Shown here: one piece after another, positions 1 through 8,950 of the stretch
Layout: each line of letters begins with the position of its first letter
How positions within the stretch are numbered: the first letter of the stretch is position 1
Origin: JAWOFN01 sp046497505 [NCBI: bacterium]
Lineage (GTDB): Bacteria; Blakebacterota; Blakebacteria; Blakebacterales
Reading direction: 5' to 3'
DNA length: 41,142 nucleotides
Assembly: GCA_046497505.1 (NCBI GenBank)
Contig: JAWOFN010000049.1
Location: 1 to 41,142, forward strand
Notes under the pieces: generated by a model
The model's database searches: none
Seen by the model: only the letters and a program-made list of their open reading frames with translations
What the model was told of the DNA's origin: nothing
Made by a program: the position numbers and the translations under genes

Positions 1-2567
1 CCACCGGCCGGGGTGCGCCCGGCGACCCGGCCGGTGGGACGGTCTCCCTCTCCGACCCCGCCGAAGCGACCGAACCTCCTGAAACCCGAGCCGAAGACCG
101 GACCGCTATTGAAGTAGACTCCGAGCTCATCGTCGTATCCGTATGCCAGGGGGCTTTTTTCGTCACTTACCTGGGCCCTGAACACCCCTCCGCGGGCCCA
201 CAGGTCCCGGGTCTCCCGGATGCCCATGCCCCGTGTGAACCCGAAGTGCGAGGGCAGCGATGAACTTCCGGTGAAGGTGATGAAGACGCCCCCCTCCTCC
301 AGGAAGTCCCGCAGGTGCAGGACCCCCTCCAGTCCCAGTCCGCCCCGGATGTCGTCGCTGCTGTCCTGCACCCCCAGGTTGGGCTGCGTCTCGGTCTTCT
401 TCCAGGGTATCGGGTCCCCGGTCATGGGGATCCCCTCCACGGTACTGAGGGCGTCCCCCCGGGCCGGCCCGAAGAGGATCACGTCCCACCGGTCCTTCAG
501 ACGGGACTCGTCCCGCACCTCGTGGACCGAGATGTAGTCGTAGGGTATCTCCATCTGGTCCAGGGCGATGCGGATCCATCCCTCGGTCTGGGTGTTGGTC
601 CAGGTGTGCATGAGCGCCACCCGGGGACGTCCCACCGGATGGAGGTCCACCTCCGGCACCTCGTCCAGGACCAGGGCCTGGAAGCCGTACCGCTCACCCG
701 CTCTGTCCAGCCGGTCGGACAGGTCCTCCGGGTTGCCCTCGCTCTTCAGGATGAGACTCCCCGCGGGGAAGGTCAGGTCCCCTGCCTCGAAGGAAGCCCG
801 TGCGGCCTCGATGACCAGATCGGCGGCGGCGAAGACGAAGCTCCCCACGGAATGTTCCGCGTGGTAGGGGATGGCGAAGGCCTCCGTGCGGCGCCCGGCC
901 CTCTCCGACCCTCCCGCTGCCTGCACCCTCTCCTCCACGAGTTCCATGCGCTGCCCCAGGATGGAGGTATCCTCCACCCGGATCGTCTCCACGTTGAAGA
1001 GCGGTCCCAGGGTCCAGCCCACGTCGTCATAGGGCCTGGGATCGTCCACGTTGTAGTACTGCCGATCGAGGAGCAGGTCCGCCATGCGGGAATAGGGCTG
1101 GTCCATGCGGACCACGTAGCTTCCCTCGGGCCACTGCTGATCCCCGACCTCCAGGTCCCGGGCGGCCCGGTGGATCTCCACTCCCTGTGCCTGGAGCAGC
1201 TGGAGCAGGGAGGCCTGCAGCCCCTTCCGTGGATCGCTGGAAGGGAAGACATAGGCTGCCGGCCCTTCGCTGCGGGCCTTGGCCACAGAGCGCAGGCCCT
1301 TGAGATAGAAGTTCTCGAGGAAGTGCTGCTTGCGCTCCGCCACGGTATGGATGGCCGTGAGCAGCGCGCTCTGCATCAGGTTCGTGTTGTTGCGGATCGA
1401 CCAGACCACTTCCTCGAGCGGCGGGTTCGGTCGGTACCACTGCCTCTCGTCGCTGGCCCGGACGATGTAGTCGCTGCCGTCACGGGCCGCCTGCGTCTCG
1501 TAGAAGCGTCCGATGCCGTTGTGGCCGTTGGCGGCATAGAACATGTAGTTTGGGGCCCACCCGTCGTAGAACCCGTAGGTCCACACGCCGGGCACCCCGT
1601 ACTTGGTCAACTGCGTGACTTCTTCCATCGCCAGCTGGAACCATTCGTCCACCAGGACCGGGTCCAGCCAGGCGTTGTAGGGGCCGGTGCCCGTGCTGGT
1701 GTAGAGGTAGCTCACCGACTCGTGCAGGTCGTGCAGCACCAGGGGGTGCCATTCCAGGTAGGTGCTGGTGGCCATGCGCGAGAGCGCCAGGGTCAGTCCC
1801 AGTCCGTCCCGGTTGTTGTCGTGGAGCACGTACTTGCCCCAGTAGACCATCCGGGTGGCGTGGATGCCCTCCGGGTCCCACCTGGGGGCCATATGGACGT
1901 CCACCTGCTTGTCGCGGCCGTCCGGCTCCACCACGGGGGTGACCATCACGATGGCGTTCTCACGGATGTCCCGGATGAACTGCGACTCTCCCGCGGCCAG
2001 CCGGTAGACCATCTCCATGAGCATCTCAGGCGAGCCGGTCTCCCCGGAGTGCAGGCCGCCGGTCGCCCAGTACATCGGCTTCGCCTGATCCATCAGCCGG
2101 TGGGCCTCCTCCTCGTTCAGCCCCCGGGGGTCGGCCAGCCGGGCGCTGATCTCCTTGTAGCCCTCCAGGTCCGCGATGGTCTCCTCGTCCGAGACCACCA
2201 CCAGGATCATCTCCCGCCCCTCCTCGGAGGTCCCGTTGGAGAAGACCTCCACCCGGGGAGAGGCCTCCGCCACCGCCCGCATGTAGCCGTGGATCTCGTG
2301 GGAGTAGTGGAGCACCTCCGGTGCCCCGACGATGACCCCGAAGTGGTCCATCGGACTCGGCACGGTGTCAGATGCGGGCAGATGGTCGACCAGGGGGGTC
2401 AGGAAGAAGGGTTCGGTGGTGTGCTTTTTGATCTCGGCAGTGTACGTCTCGTCGACCTGGGGCTCGGTAACCTGGGCCTGGACGGACGCGGCGGACACGA
2501 GACAGTACGCCGCCGCCGCGGCGGCCAGCAGGAGCCGACGGGCATGGGAGGCGGATGGATGCTGCAT
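1..2567 (-). CDS. Secreted M14-family zinc carboxypeptidase (3' end cut by window edge)
   Basis: The frame is open from the ATG at 2567 to the window edge (855 codons, no stop), so the C-terminus is missing. The first ~30 residues form a signal peptide: Arg-rich start, Ala/Leu core, then an AxAQ-like cleavage area. An M14 zinc site is visible as HSGE at about residues 173-176, with a later LHDLHES segment (His 279/282) supplying the third ligand. This family removes C-terminal residues from peptides outside the cytoplasm. The distal part, after about residue 450, looks like the extra C-terminal domain common in bacterial M14 proteins of this size. A GGAGGG ribosome site lies 5 nt before the ATG. 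It follows the SRAP gene by 84 nt on the same strand. Substrate unknown. Confidence 0.88.
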   Translation of the reverse strand, partial: MQHPSASHARRLLLAAAAAAYCLVSAASVQAQVTEPQVDETYTAEIKKHTTEPFFLTPLVDHLPASDTVPSPMDHFGVIVGAPEVLHYSHEIHGYMRAVAEASPRVEVFSNGTSEEGREMILVVVSDEETIADLEGYKEISARLADPRGLNEEEAHRLMDQAKPMYWATGGLHSGETGSPEMLMEMVYRLAAGESQFIRDIRENAIVMVTPVVEPDGRDKQVDVHMAPRWDPEGIHATRMVYWGKYVLHDNNRDGLGLTLALSRMATSTYLEWHPLVLHDLHESVSYLYTSTGTGPYNAWLDPVLVDEWFQLAMEEVTQLTKYGVPGVWTYGFYDGWAPNYMFYAANGHNGIGRFYETQAARDGSDYIVRASDERQWYRPNPPLEEVVWSIRNNTNLMQSALLTAIHTVAERKQHFLENFYLKGLRSVAKARSEGPAAYVFPSSDPRKGLQASLLQLLQAQGVEIHRAARDLEVGDQQWPEGSYVVRMDQPYSRMADLLLDRQYYNVDDPRPYDDVGWTLGPLFNVETIRVEDTSILGQRMELVEERVQAAGGSERAGRRTEAFAIPYHAEHSVGSFVFAAADLVIEAARASFEAGDLTFPAGSLILKSEGNPEDLSDRLDRAGERYGFQALVLDEVPEVDLHPVGRPRVALMHTWTNTQTEGWIRIALDQMEIPYDYISVHEVRDESRLKDRWDVILFGPARGDALSTVEGIPMTGDPIPWKKTETQPNLGVQDSSDDIRGGLGLEGVLHLRDFLEEGGVFITFTGSSSLPSHFGFTRGMGIRETRDLWARGGVFRAQVSDEKSPLAYGYDDELGVYFNSGPVFGSGFRRFGRFGGVGEGDRPTGRVAGRTPAG

Positions 2568-2651
2568 GTCGACCCTCCGGTAGGCAGGGGTGTGCTGCTT
2601 CGTGCTGAGGCGGATCAGCCTACATCCAATCGGCCGGGCCGGGTAAGTCGT

Positions 2652-3374
2652 TTATGCGAAGAGGTCGGGGAGTTCGGCCTCCACCGGCTCGGCGACCTCG
2701 GGACGGTCGTTGGCCGGGGAGTTCACGTCGGTGGAGACCGGGTAGACCTCCAGGTCACCCCCCTCGTAGGGGCCCAGCATCTCCAAGAGGGCCGGTTCGG
2801 GAGCGTCCGGGTGGAGCCACTCCCGCCACCGCTCCTGCTTGAGGACCACCGGCATGCGGTGATGGATCCTGCGGACGGGAGGGGCCGCTTCGGCTGTGAT
2901 GATGGCGAAGGTGCGGACGGGATCGAAGTCCTCCGCTCCCTGCACCCCTTTCTTCGGCTCCCACCGCTCCCAGATCCCGGCGAAACCGAAGGGCTCAGCC
3001 GATCCCAGGCGGATACGGACGGGCTGCTTGCCCCCGGGGGTCTTGAGCCATTCGTACCAGCCGTCGGTGAGGACCACGCAGCGGCGCCCTGCGAAGGGGT
3101 CCTTGAACGAGGGCCGCTCAATGATGGTCTCCGACCGCGCGTTGATCATGCGGTTCCCGATGGACGGGTCCCTCACCCACGAGGGGATGAGTCCCCACCG
3201 GAAGAGGTCGGCCCGGAAGGGTCCCTCGGGGTCCTCCTCCTCCAGGCGGAGGACCGGGACCCGCTGGGTGGGAGCCACGTTGTAGCGCGGCAGGGACTCC
3301 TCCAGGTCCCCGAGGAGGCCCAGCTGCTTCAAGAGTTCACCCACCGAGGGTGTCAGCGTGTAGCGCCCGCACAT
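2652..3374 (-). CDS. SRAP-domain protein (YedK/HMCES family)
   Basis: This 240-residue protein begins MCGRYTLTP. After Met removal, Cys2 is the residue that in this family crosslinks to abasic sites in single-stranded DNA, protecting them during replication. Other family motifs are present in order: YNVAPTQ, WGLIPSW, NARSET, GWYEW and HHRMPVVL, the last carrying the conserved His. Length matches the family (about 220-240). It starts 4 nt after the stop of the upstream metalloprotease gene and is probably co-transcribed with it, though no functional link is obvious. The C-terminal ~25 residues are acidic and variable. Confidence 0.95.
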   Translation of the reverse strand: MCGRYTLTPSVGELLKQLGLLGDLEESLPRYNVAPTQRVPVLRLEEEDPEGPFRADLFRWGLIPSWVRDPSIGNRMINARSETIIERPSFKDPFAGRRCVVLTDGWYEWLKTPGGKQPVRIRLGSAEPFGFAGIWERWEPKKGVQGAEDFDPVRTFAIITAEAAPPVRRIHHRMPVVLKQERWREWLHPDAPEPALLEMLGPYEGGDLEVYPVSTDVNSPANDRPEVAEPVEAELPDLFA

Positions 3375-3378
3375 ATCA

Positions 3379-5919
3379 TCATCCTCCGGGAGGCGGCCGG
3401 TGGCCCGGCTGGCCGATGGGACTTCCGGGAGGCGCCTCGGGGGTAGCGGCCGGGTCGGTGATCTGCTGCGCCCGTGCCATCCACCGGCCGATCTCCTCGG
3501 CCATGGTCATCTCGAAGGGCGTCCGTTCCTCCCTGTCGTTGAGACGGTCCACCAGGTCATAGAGCCTGCTGTTCAGTACCGACCGCACCTGGGCGGTGTT
3601 CTGCCCGCTGGCGGCCTGCTGCATCATCTGTCGGGCCACCACGTAACGGACCGACTCCTGGATCCGTGCCTCGCAGGCATCCGAGGGGACCTCGGCATAC
3701 CAGGTGGCGTCCAGGAGAGCGTCCACCGTCTCCTCCAGGCCCGGGTTCTCTGCATCCCGGCTGTGGAACTCCACCAGCCGCGCCATCCGCTGGGGCTGCA
3801 GGATCATCCCCACCGCCATCTCCGCTGCGGTCTCGGCCACGCCGATGGGGTCGAAGGTGGGCGAGGTGCGCTTGGCGAAGGTCTCGCCCCTGGTCATGCC
3901 GAAGGCCCGGGGCGGGATGAGCTGCAGGACCCGCTCCGGAAGGGCCAGGAAGTCGGGACGCAGGGTGGAGAGCCCCAGGCTCAGGGCCCTCCGCTGCCGA
4001 TTCGGATCCACGACCTCGATGACCATCTGGCCATCGCCCCTCAAGGCGTAGTTGTAATCCGCCCCGCCCAGGCTGTGCATGGCAGCCTCGAGCTGGTAGC
4101 GGTGGTGCAGGTAGAGGGGTACCAGCACCTCCTCCAGGCCCGCCATCGGCTCACCCGCTCGGATGTTCTGCTCGCCGAACTGCTCCAGCCCGATCCGACG
4201 GACCCGGATCTCGTGGGCCAGGTGGTCCACCGGGTCGGTCCCGTTGTCCCAGAGTGCGGTGTAGGGATGGGCGGCGCCCAGGGGCCGGGCGTCGGCATCG
4301 CTGATGAACCGCATCCCCCGCTCCAGGCCGTCCTGGACGATGCGCTCGAGCTCGGCCTCCTCGTCCGCGTCCTCGGGGAAATGGCTGTAGAGCCAGGTGA
4401 CCGCGAACTCGTCGAACTCGCCGATCCCCACAGCGTAGGCGTCGGAGAGGTCCAGGCGTCCGTCGGAGGTGATCCCCACCAGCGGCGCCGGGTAATCCAT
4501 CACGCTGGCCCGGCCGGCGTAGGTACTCGCCATGTAATTGTGGGCGAAGCCCAGCGTGTGGCCCACCTCGTGGGCGGAGAGCTGCCGCACCCGGGCCAGG
4601 GCCATCTCCACCGGATCCTCCTCCGCCACCGCCGCCAGGTAGCCGAAGTCCTCGGTACCAGCGAGTGAACATCCGGAGATACTCTGGCCATCGTGCAGGG
4701 GCGGGACACCGGCCCCGTCGGGCCCCGAGGATCCGTACGGCGGGATGAGCCCCTGGGCCAGGAGCACGTCCTGCCGGAGCCGCAGGCTCCCCAGGTTCAC
4801 GTTCCCCTTCAGGATCTCGCCGGTCCGGGGATCGGAGACCGACCCCCCGTACGACCAGCCCCGGGTCGATCGGTGGGTCCAGTGGATCATGTTGTAGCGC
4901 AGGTCCATGGGGTCGGCGTCCTCGGGGAGGACCCGGACCTGGAAGGCGTCGATGTATCCCGCCGCCTCGAAGGCCTGGTTCCACCAGGAGGCGCCCTCCA
5001 CCAGGGCACTGCGGATCGGCTCCGGGGCCCCCGGGTCCACGTAGTAGACGATCGGTTCCACCGCCTCGGAACGCCGTGCGGAGGGATCCTTCCTCTCCAG
5101 GCGATGCCGGTTGACCCAGCGCACCTCCAGCTCCTCGTCGATGGGCGCGGCGTAATCGTGGAAGGTGATCCCGAAGGCGTTGACCCGGGGGTCCACGGCG
5201 CGGGGCTCGTAGCCCGGGTTCGGGAGTTCCACCAGGGAATGGTGTACCCGGAGGGTCACCGCGTCCCCGCTGGCGGCGGCGCTCCTCACCTCCCCGCCCG
5301 GTTCCCGACTCGTGAAGGTCTGACTCACCTCGATCTCGGTGTTCTTCGGGAAGGCCTTCGTGCGGGGGAGGTGGAACACGCTGCGGGAGCGATCCAGCTG
5401 GAAGCCGCCCGGCAGCGTGGAGGCGATGTCGTGCGCGTCCCGCATGAAGAAGTCGGTGGCGTCCACCAGCACCCGGTCCCCGCTCTCGGCCACGATCTCG
5501 AAACCCCAGTGGGTGGAGGGAGCGAAGGCGTCCTCCACCGCCTTCACCTCCCGGGGGTTGTCGCTGCGGGCCCGGTAGCGGTAGTTCGGCTCCACCAGAA
5601 GCACCCGCGGACCCACGCGCCTGGCCGCCAGTACATGGTCCCTCCCCCGCTGCCCCCGGTCCAGTCCGACCGCATTGCTCCCCAGCCCCGACGACAGGCC
5701 GACCGCGCAGAGGAACTCCTCCTCCCACCGGTCGATCTCCCAGTAGAGGTCCCCCGTGGCCTCGTCCCAGTAGATGGTGAAGAAGCCCTCCATCTCCTCC
5801 ATCCCCTCCGTCTTCTCCTCGATGGTCGGGACCTGGGCACCGGCTGCCGCGGGCAGGACCAGCAGCAGACTCAGGAGCGCTGCCAGGGGGAACCGGGCGT
5901 GCGGGACATGGGACCGCAT
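3379..5919 (-). CDS. Secreted zinc-dependent metalloprotease (metzincin, DUF5117/DUF4953 type)
   Basis: An 846-residue exported protein. I chose the ATG at 5919, not the longer frame from 6021: GGAGGT sits just upstream, and a clean signal peptide follows (basic start, Leu/Ala core, AGAQV cleavage region). The metzincin site HEVGHTLGFAH places zinc ligands at H450, H454 and H460 with catalytic E451, and a Met-turn (SVMDYPAP) follows about 25 residues later. The N-terminal half resembles the DUF5117 region and the C-terminal half DUF4953 of large bacterial metalloproteases, common in Gemmatimonadota and Bacteroidota. Expected to act in the periplasm or outside the cell. Substrate unknown. Confidence 0.93.
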   Translation of the reverse strand: MRSHVPHARFPLAALLSLLLVLPAAAGAQVPTIEEKTEGMEEMEGFFTIYWDEATGDLYWEIDRWEEEFLCAVGLSSGLGSNAVGLDRGQRGRDHVLAARRVGPRVLLVEPNYRYRARSDNPREVKAVEDAFAPSTHWGFEIVAESGDRVLVDATDFFMRDAHDIASTLPGGFQLDRSRSVFHLPRTKAFPKNTEIEVSQTFTSREPGGEVRSAAASGDAVTLRVHHSLVELPNPGYEPRAVDPRVNAFGITFHDYAAPIDEELEVRWVNRHRLERKDPSARRSEAVEPIVYYVDPGAPEPIRSALVEGASWWNQAFEAAGYIDAFQVRVLPEDADPMDLRYNMIHWTHRSTRGWSYGGSVSDPRTGEILKGNVNLGSLRLRQDVLLAQGLIPPYGSSGPDGAGVPPLHDGQSISGCSLAGTEDFGYLAAVAEEDPVEMALARVRQLSAHEVGHTLGFAHNYMASTYAGRASVMDYPAPLVGITSDGRLDLSDAYAVGIGEFDEFAVTWLYSHFPEDADEEAELERIVQDGLERGMRFISDADARPLGAAHPYTALWDNGTDPVDHLAHEIRVRRIGLEQFGEQNIRAGEPMAGLEEVLVPLYLHHRYQLEAAMHSLGGADYNYALRGDGQMVIEVVDPNRQRRALSLGLSTLRPDFLALPERVLQLIPPRAFGMTRGETFAKRTSPTFDPIGVAETAAEMAVGMILQPQRMARLVEFHSRDAENPGLEETVDALLDATWYAEVPSDACEARIQESVRYVVARQMMQQAASGQNTAQVRSVLNSRLYDLVDRLNDREERTPFEMTMAEEIGRWMARAQQITDPAATPEAPPGSPIGQPGHRPPPGG

Positions 5920-5960
5920 GGGGACCTCCGTGGGATGCGGGGCAGTTCGCTGAGATGAAA

Positions 5961-5990
5961 GACCCTCTCCGGCCGGGACCGGAGAGGGTC
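5961..5990 (-). terminator. Hairpin terminator after the citrate synthase operon
   Basis: A perfect 12-bp inverted repeat (GACCCTCTCCGG / CCGGAGAGGGTC) with a 6-nt loop lies 40 nt beyond the citrate synthase stop codon. On the minus strand it is followed by a short TTTC, so it is an intrinsic-type terminator with a weak U-tract. It separates the long Hdr/KOR operon from the metalloprotease gene. Confidence 0.7.
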
Positions 5991-6030
5991 GAGTGTAGGG
6001 CCGTGGACGGCCGACCTTCAACTGTGACGA

Positions 6031-7326
6031 TCAGCCGGGCGTCATGGCGACGTCGGTCGCATCCATACACGCCTGCACCCAGTCGGTGGTCACCGACTTC
6101 GGGCGGGTGATGGGCTCCATGGCCGCCCGGCAGAGGACCTGCTGGGCCAGCATGCCCATGGCCCGGCTCACGCTGAAGAGCACGGTATAGTAGTCCATCT
6201 CGGTCATGCCGTAGTGGTAGACCGTGCATCCGGACCCCGCGTCCACGTTGGGCCAGGGGTTCTTCGCCTTGCCATGCTCCTGCAGGACCTCGGGGATCAC
6301 CTCGAAGCCCACGTCCACCGTCTGGAAGAGCGGGTCCTCGGGGAAGTGCTCTTTGGCGAAACCGTGGAGAGCGGTGAAACGCGGGTCGGTGACCCGGAGT
6401 ACCGCGTGCCCGTAGCCCGGCACCACCTGCCCGCTGTCCAGCAGCTCCCAGGTGTACTCCTTCATCTGTTCCGGGGTGGGCGGTCCGTCGAAGCGCTCCA
6501 TGATGGCCAGGTTGAACTTCAGCGACTCCTGGTTCGCCAGCCCGTGGAGCGGCCCTGCCAGTCCGCAGAGTCCGGCGGAGACGGAATAGAAGGGGTCGGC
6601 CAGGGCGCTGGCCACCACCCGGCTGGTGTAGGCACTCACGTTCCCCCCCTCGTGGTCGCTGTGGAGGGTCAGGTAGAGCCGCACCAGGTCCGCGAACTCC
6701 GGGTCGTCGAAACCCAGCATCCGGGCGAAGTTGGCGGAGTAGCCCAGCTGCGGGTCGGGAGGGATCACCTCCCCCCTGTCATACCGGATTCGGTAGACGG
6801 CAGCGGCCACCACGGGCAGCTTCGCCAGCAGGGAGAGCGCATCGTCCAGCAGGGGCTCCCAGTAGCGGTCTTTCGCCACCCCTTCGTCGTACGAGCGCCG
6901 GAAGAAGGAGCCATCTTCCAGGGAGACCAGGGCTGTGATGAGCATGTCCATGGGGTGGGCCTCCCCGGGCATGCTCCTGAGGATGTCGAAGACGTAGGAG
7001 GGCGTCTCCTGGTGTCCCGCGAGCTGATCGCGCAAATCGGTGAGGGCTTCCTGGTCGGGCAGCTCACTCGACAGGAGCAGGTAGAAGATCTCCTCCGGGT
7101 GACGGTCGGTGAGTTCGGCGATGGGAGTGCCCCGTATCAGGAGCCCCCTGTCGGGTTCCACGCAGGAGGTGTCGCAGAGCAGCGCTTTCACGCCGCGCAG
7201 TCCCCCGAAGGCCTGCTTGAGGGTCACTTCCGAGATCACCTTCTCGCCGTGTTCGGTCACCAGGTCGGACAGCTTCTGGCGGAAGACCGGGACCTTCGCG
7301 GCCACCGCATCGTGTAAGGCTGACAT
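6031..7326 (-). CDS. gltA: Citrate synthase, mitochondrial (eukaryotic-like) type
   Basis: A 431-residue citrate synthase that condenses oxaloacetate and acetyl-CoA. It closely follows the pig mitochondrial enzyme, not the E. coli type: SDHEGGNVSA, GLAGPLHGLANQE, VPGYGHAVLR and YGMTEMDYYTVLF are all present. Active-site residues H225, H261, H307 and D362 sit at a constant offset of 13 from pig H238, H274, H320 and D375. This type is known in Geobacter and some other anaerobes. It is the last gene of the Hdr/KOR string, 21 nt after hdrB and before a hairpin terminator, so it is probably expressed with them. The position suggests a TCA cycle wired to ferredoxin; the direction of flux cannot be read from sequence. 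Confidence 0.96.
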   Translation of the reverse strand: MSALHDAVAAKVPVFRQKLSDLVTEHGEKVISEVTLKQAFGGLRGVKALLCDTSCVEPDRGLLIRGTPIAELTDRHPEEIFYLLLSSELPDQEALTDLRDQLAGHQETPSYVFDILRSMPGEAHPMDMLITALVSLEDGSFFRRSYDEGVAKDRYWEPLLDDALSLLAKLPVVAAAVYRIRYDRGEVIPPDPQLGYSANFARMLGFDDPEFADLVRLYLTLHSDHEGGNVSAYTSRVVASALADPFYSVSAGLCGLAGPLHGLANQESLKFNLAIMERFDGPPTPEQMKEYTWELLDSGQVVPGYGHAVLRVTDPRFTALHGFAKEHFPEDPLFQTVDVGFEVIPEVLQEHGKAKNPWPNVDAGSGCTVYHYGMTEMDYYTVLFSVSRAMGMLAQQVLCRAAMEPITRPKSVTTDWVQACMDATDVAMTPG

Positions 7327-7347
7327 CTGTCCATTCCCCCGTTTCGT

Positions 7348-8232
7348 TCAGGCCGGGTGCGGCTCCGTCTCGAACCGCTGCAGGCATTCGGGCTTGAAAC
7401 GCTGCCGGTCCAGGCCCAGCTGGTCGTAGGGCACACCCTGTGCGTGCGCGAGAAGCTGGAAGTAGTAGATGGGCGGGATGCTGAAATCCTCGTCGAAGTC
7501 CTTCGCCACCTTGCGCTGGCCATGGTCGAACTGGCCGAAGCAGGTGGGGCAGATCAAGCAGAGGATCTCCGCGTCCTCTTCGTGTACGGCTCGGAGCAGG
7601 TCCCGCATCATGTTCCCCGGGATGTCGTCCGCCTGGCACGCCTTGCCGCAGCAGAGATACCAGTTCCGGTGCCGTACGGGCTCGGCGCCCAGGGCCTCCA
7701 CCAGGTGCTCCAGGATCGTGGGGTTGTTCGGGTCGTCCACCTGCATGATATGGCTGGGCTTCAGGAGGTGGCAGCCGTAGTGGATGGCCACCTTCAGGCC
7801 CTCCAGCGGCCGGGTGACCGATTCCCGAAGGGCCTCGTACCCCACCTCGTCCCGGACCAGGGTGGCGACGTGACGTATCCGGCTGGTCCCTTTGTACTCC
7901 TTGCCGATCTTGTGCAGCCGCTCGTTCACCTGCTCCCGCACCTCCGGGACCTGGAGGTGGTGCCACGCCTCGGAGAGGGTGGCGGTGCAGCCGGAGCAGT
8001 TGGTGAAGAGGTCCACCCCCTGCTCCTCTGCCAGGCAGAGGTTGCGTGCCGCCACCGAGAGCCAGGCGATCTTGTCCTTCGACTTGAAATAGATGGGGTC
8101 GGGGCAGCAGGAGGCCCCCTCCAGGTCCAGGATCTCGATGCCCAGGCGGGGGAGGGTGTGCCGGATGGCGAACTCCATGGCCGGATACCGGCTGGGTATC
8201 AGGCAGCCGGGGAAGAAGGCGTAGCGGCTCAT
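7348..8232 (-). CDS. hdrB: HdrB-like subunit with two CCG domains
   Basis: A 294-residue protein of the heterodisulfide reductase B family. All ten cysteines of the two CCG motifs are present: C10, C42-C43, C79, C82, and C154, C194-C195, C228, C231. In methanogen HdrB the equivalent residues hold two non-cubane [4Fe-4S] clusters that reduce a disulfide. The start overlaps the hdrC stop (ATGA), and AGGAGG lies upstream, so translation is coupled. The natural substrate here is unknown. CoM-S-S-CoB is unlikely in a bacterium; another thiol or disulfide, or an electron-transfer role, is possible. Confidence 0.93.
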   Translation of the reverse strand: MSRYAFFPGCLIPSRYPAMEFAIRHTLPRLGIEILDLEGASCCPDPIYFKSKDKIAWLSVAARNLCLAEEQGVDLFTNCSGCTATLSEAWHHLQVPEVREQVNERLHKIGKEYKGTSRIRHVATLVRDEVGYEALRESVTRPLEGLKVAIHYGCHLLKPSHIMQVDDPNNPTILEHLVEALGAEPVRHRNWYLCCGKACQADDIPGNMMRDLLRAVHEEDAEILCLICPTCFGQFDHGQRKVAKDFDEDFSIPPIYYFQLLAHAQGVPYDQLGLDRQRFKPECLQRFETEPHPA

Positions 8233-8750
8233 GATGCTGCCTCCTCTCCCGCTGCCTCAGACCCCTCTCCCGGGTCTCCGAGCCCGATGAGTACCCGGAC
8301 CTCATCCATGGGGACGGGCTCCAGGGGGGGCAGACCGAACTTTTCGCGCTGCTTGTCCACCGCGGGGCTGTCCGGGACGGTACGGCCGGTCTCCTCGAAG
8401 GTCCCGATGACCCGTTCCACCGGCGTGGGATAGATGTCCCGATCCGCCAGCATGTTCTTCAGGGCGATGATGACCTCCACCGGCTTCACCTCCTGCGGAC
8501 ACCGCTCCGCGCAGTTGTAGCAGTTCGTGCAGTGCCAGAGGATGGAGTCCTCGGTGAGCAGGTCCCCGCCCAGACCGTAGAGCACCTTCAGCATGATCTT
8601 CCGCGGGTTGAACCCCGACCCGTAGGTCGTGGCGGGACAGTCCCCCACACACGCCCCGCACTGGTAGCAGAAGCTGGCCAGGTTCCCCTCCAGCTTCTCC
8701 GCCAGCTCCCGCCGGAAGGCGAAGTCCACCTGCACGGGCCCCTCGCTCAT
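8229..8750 (-). CDS. hdrC: HdrC-like 2x[4Fe-4S] subunit
   Basis: A 173-residue protein with two classic cubane-binding motifs, C28-C31-C34-C38 (CYQCGACVGDCP) and C74-C77-C80-C84 (CTNCYNCAERCP), in the HdrC arrangement. HdrC carries electrons between the HdrA flavin protein and the HdrB active site. No membrane segment is visible, so this is the soluble type and not the HdrE-fused QmoC type. It begins 4 nt after the zinc-ribbon gene and overlaps hdrB by 4 nt. The C-terminal ~25 residues are acidic and low in complexity. Confidence 0.94.
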   Translation of the reverse strand: MSEGPVQVDFAFRRELAEKLEGNLASFCYQCGACVGDCPATTYGSGFNPRKIMLKVLYGLGGDLLTEDSILWHCTNCYNCAERCPQEVKPVEVIIALKNMLADRDIYPTPVERVIGTFEETGRTVPDSPAVDKQREKFGLPPLEPVPMDEVRVLIGLGDPGEGSEAAGEEAAS

Positions 8751-8754
8751 GGAC

Positions 8755-8910
8755 TCATCCCTCCCCCCCCCTGCCCCGGAGATGCCGGATGCTGTTGGAG
8801 CGGCATTCCGGACAGGAGCGTTCGACGTCCTCGTCCGGGGCCACCTCTTCGGACCATTCTTTGCCGCACGCCATGCAGCGGAACCACTGGGTGCGCGTCT
8901 CGACCGCCAT
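8755..8910 (-). CDS. Small zinc-ribbon protein within the Hdr operon
   Basis: A 51-residue protein. The ATG at 8910 is preceded by GGAGGTGATC, a near-perfect ribosome site, which marks the true start within a longer open frame. Two knuckles, C12-x2-C15 and C33-x2-C36, predict one zinc (or rubredoxin-like iron) site. It lies between the HdrA-MvhD fusion gene (stop at 8951 precedes it) and hdrC, 4 nt from the latter, so it is co-expressed with the complex. Possible roles are assembly, subunit contact or electron transfer. None is proven. Confidence 0.8.
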   Translation of the reverse strand: MAVETRTQWFRCMACGKEWSEEVAPDEDVERSCPECRSNSIRHLRGRGGEG

Positions 8911-8950
8911 GATCACCTCCGCCTCCGAAGGACGGGGAGGCCGCCGGATG

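Noticed and set aside
315-3446. Very long plus-strand open frame (1043 codons) across the M14 and SRAP genes
   Set aside because: It is the antisense shadow of two well-supported minus-strand genes in G+C-rich DNA. Its translation is low-complexity and matches no family.
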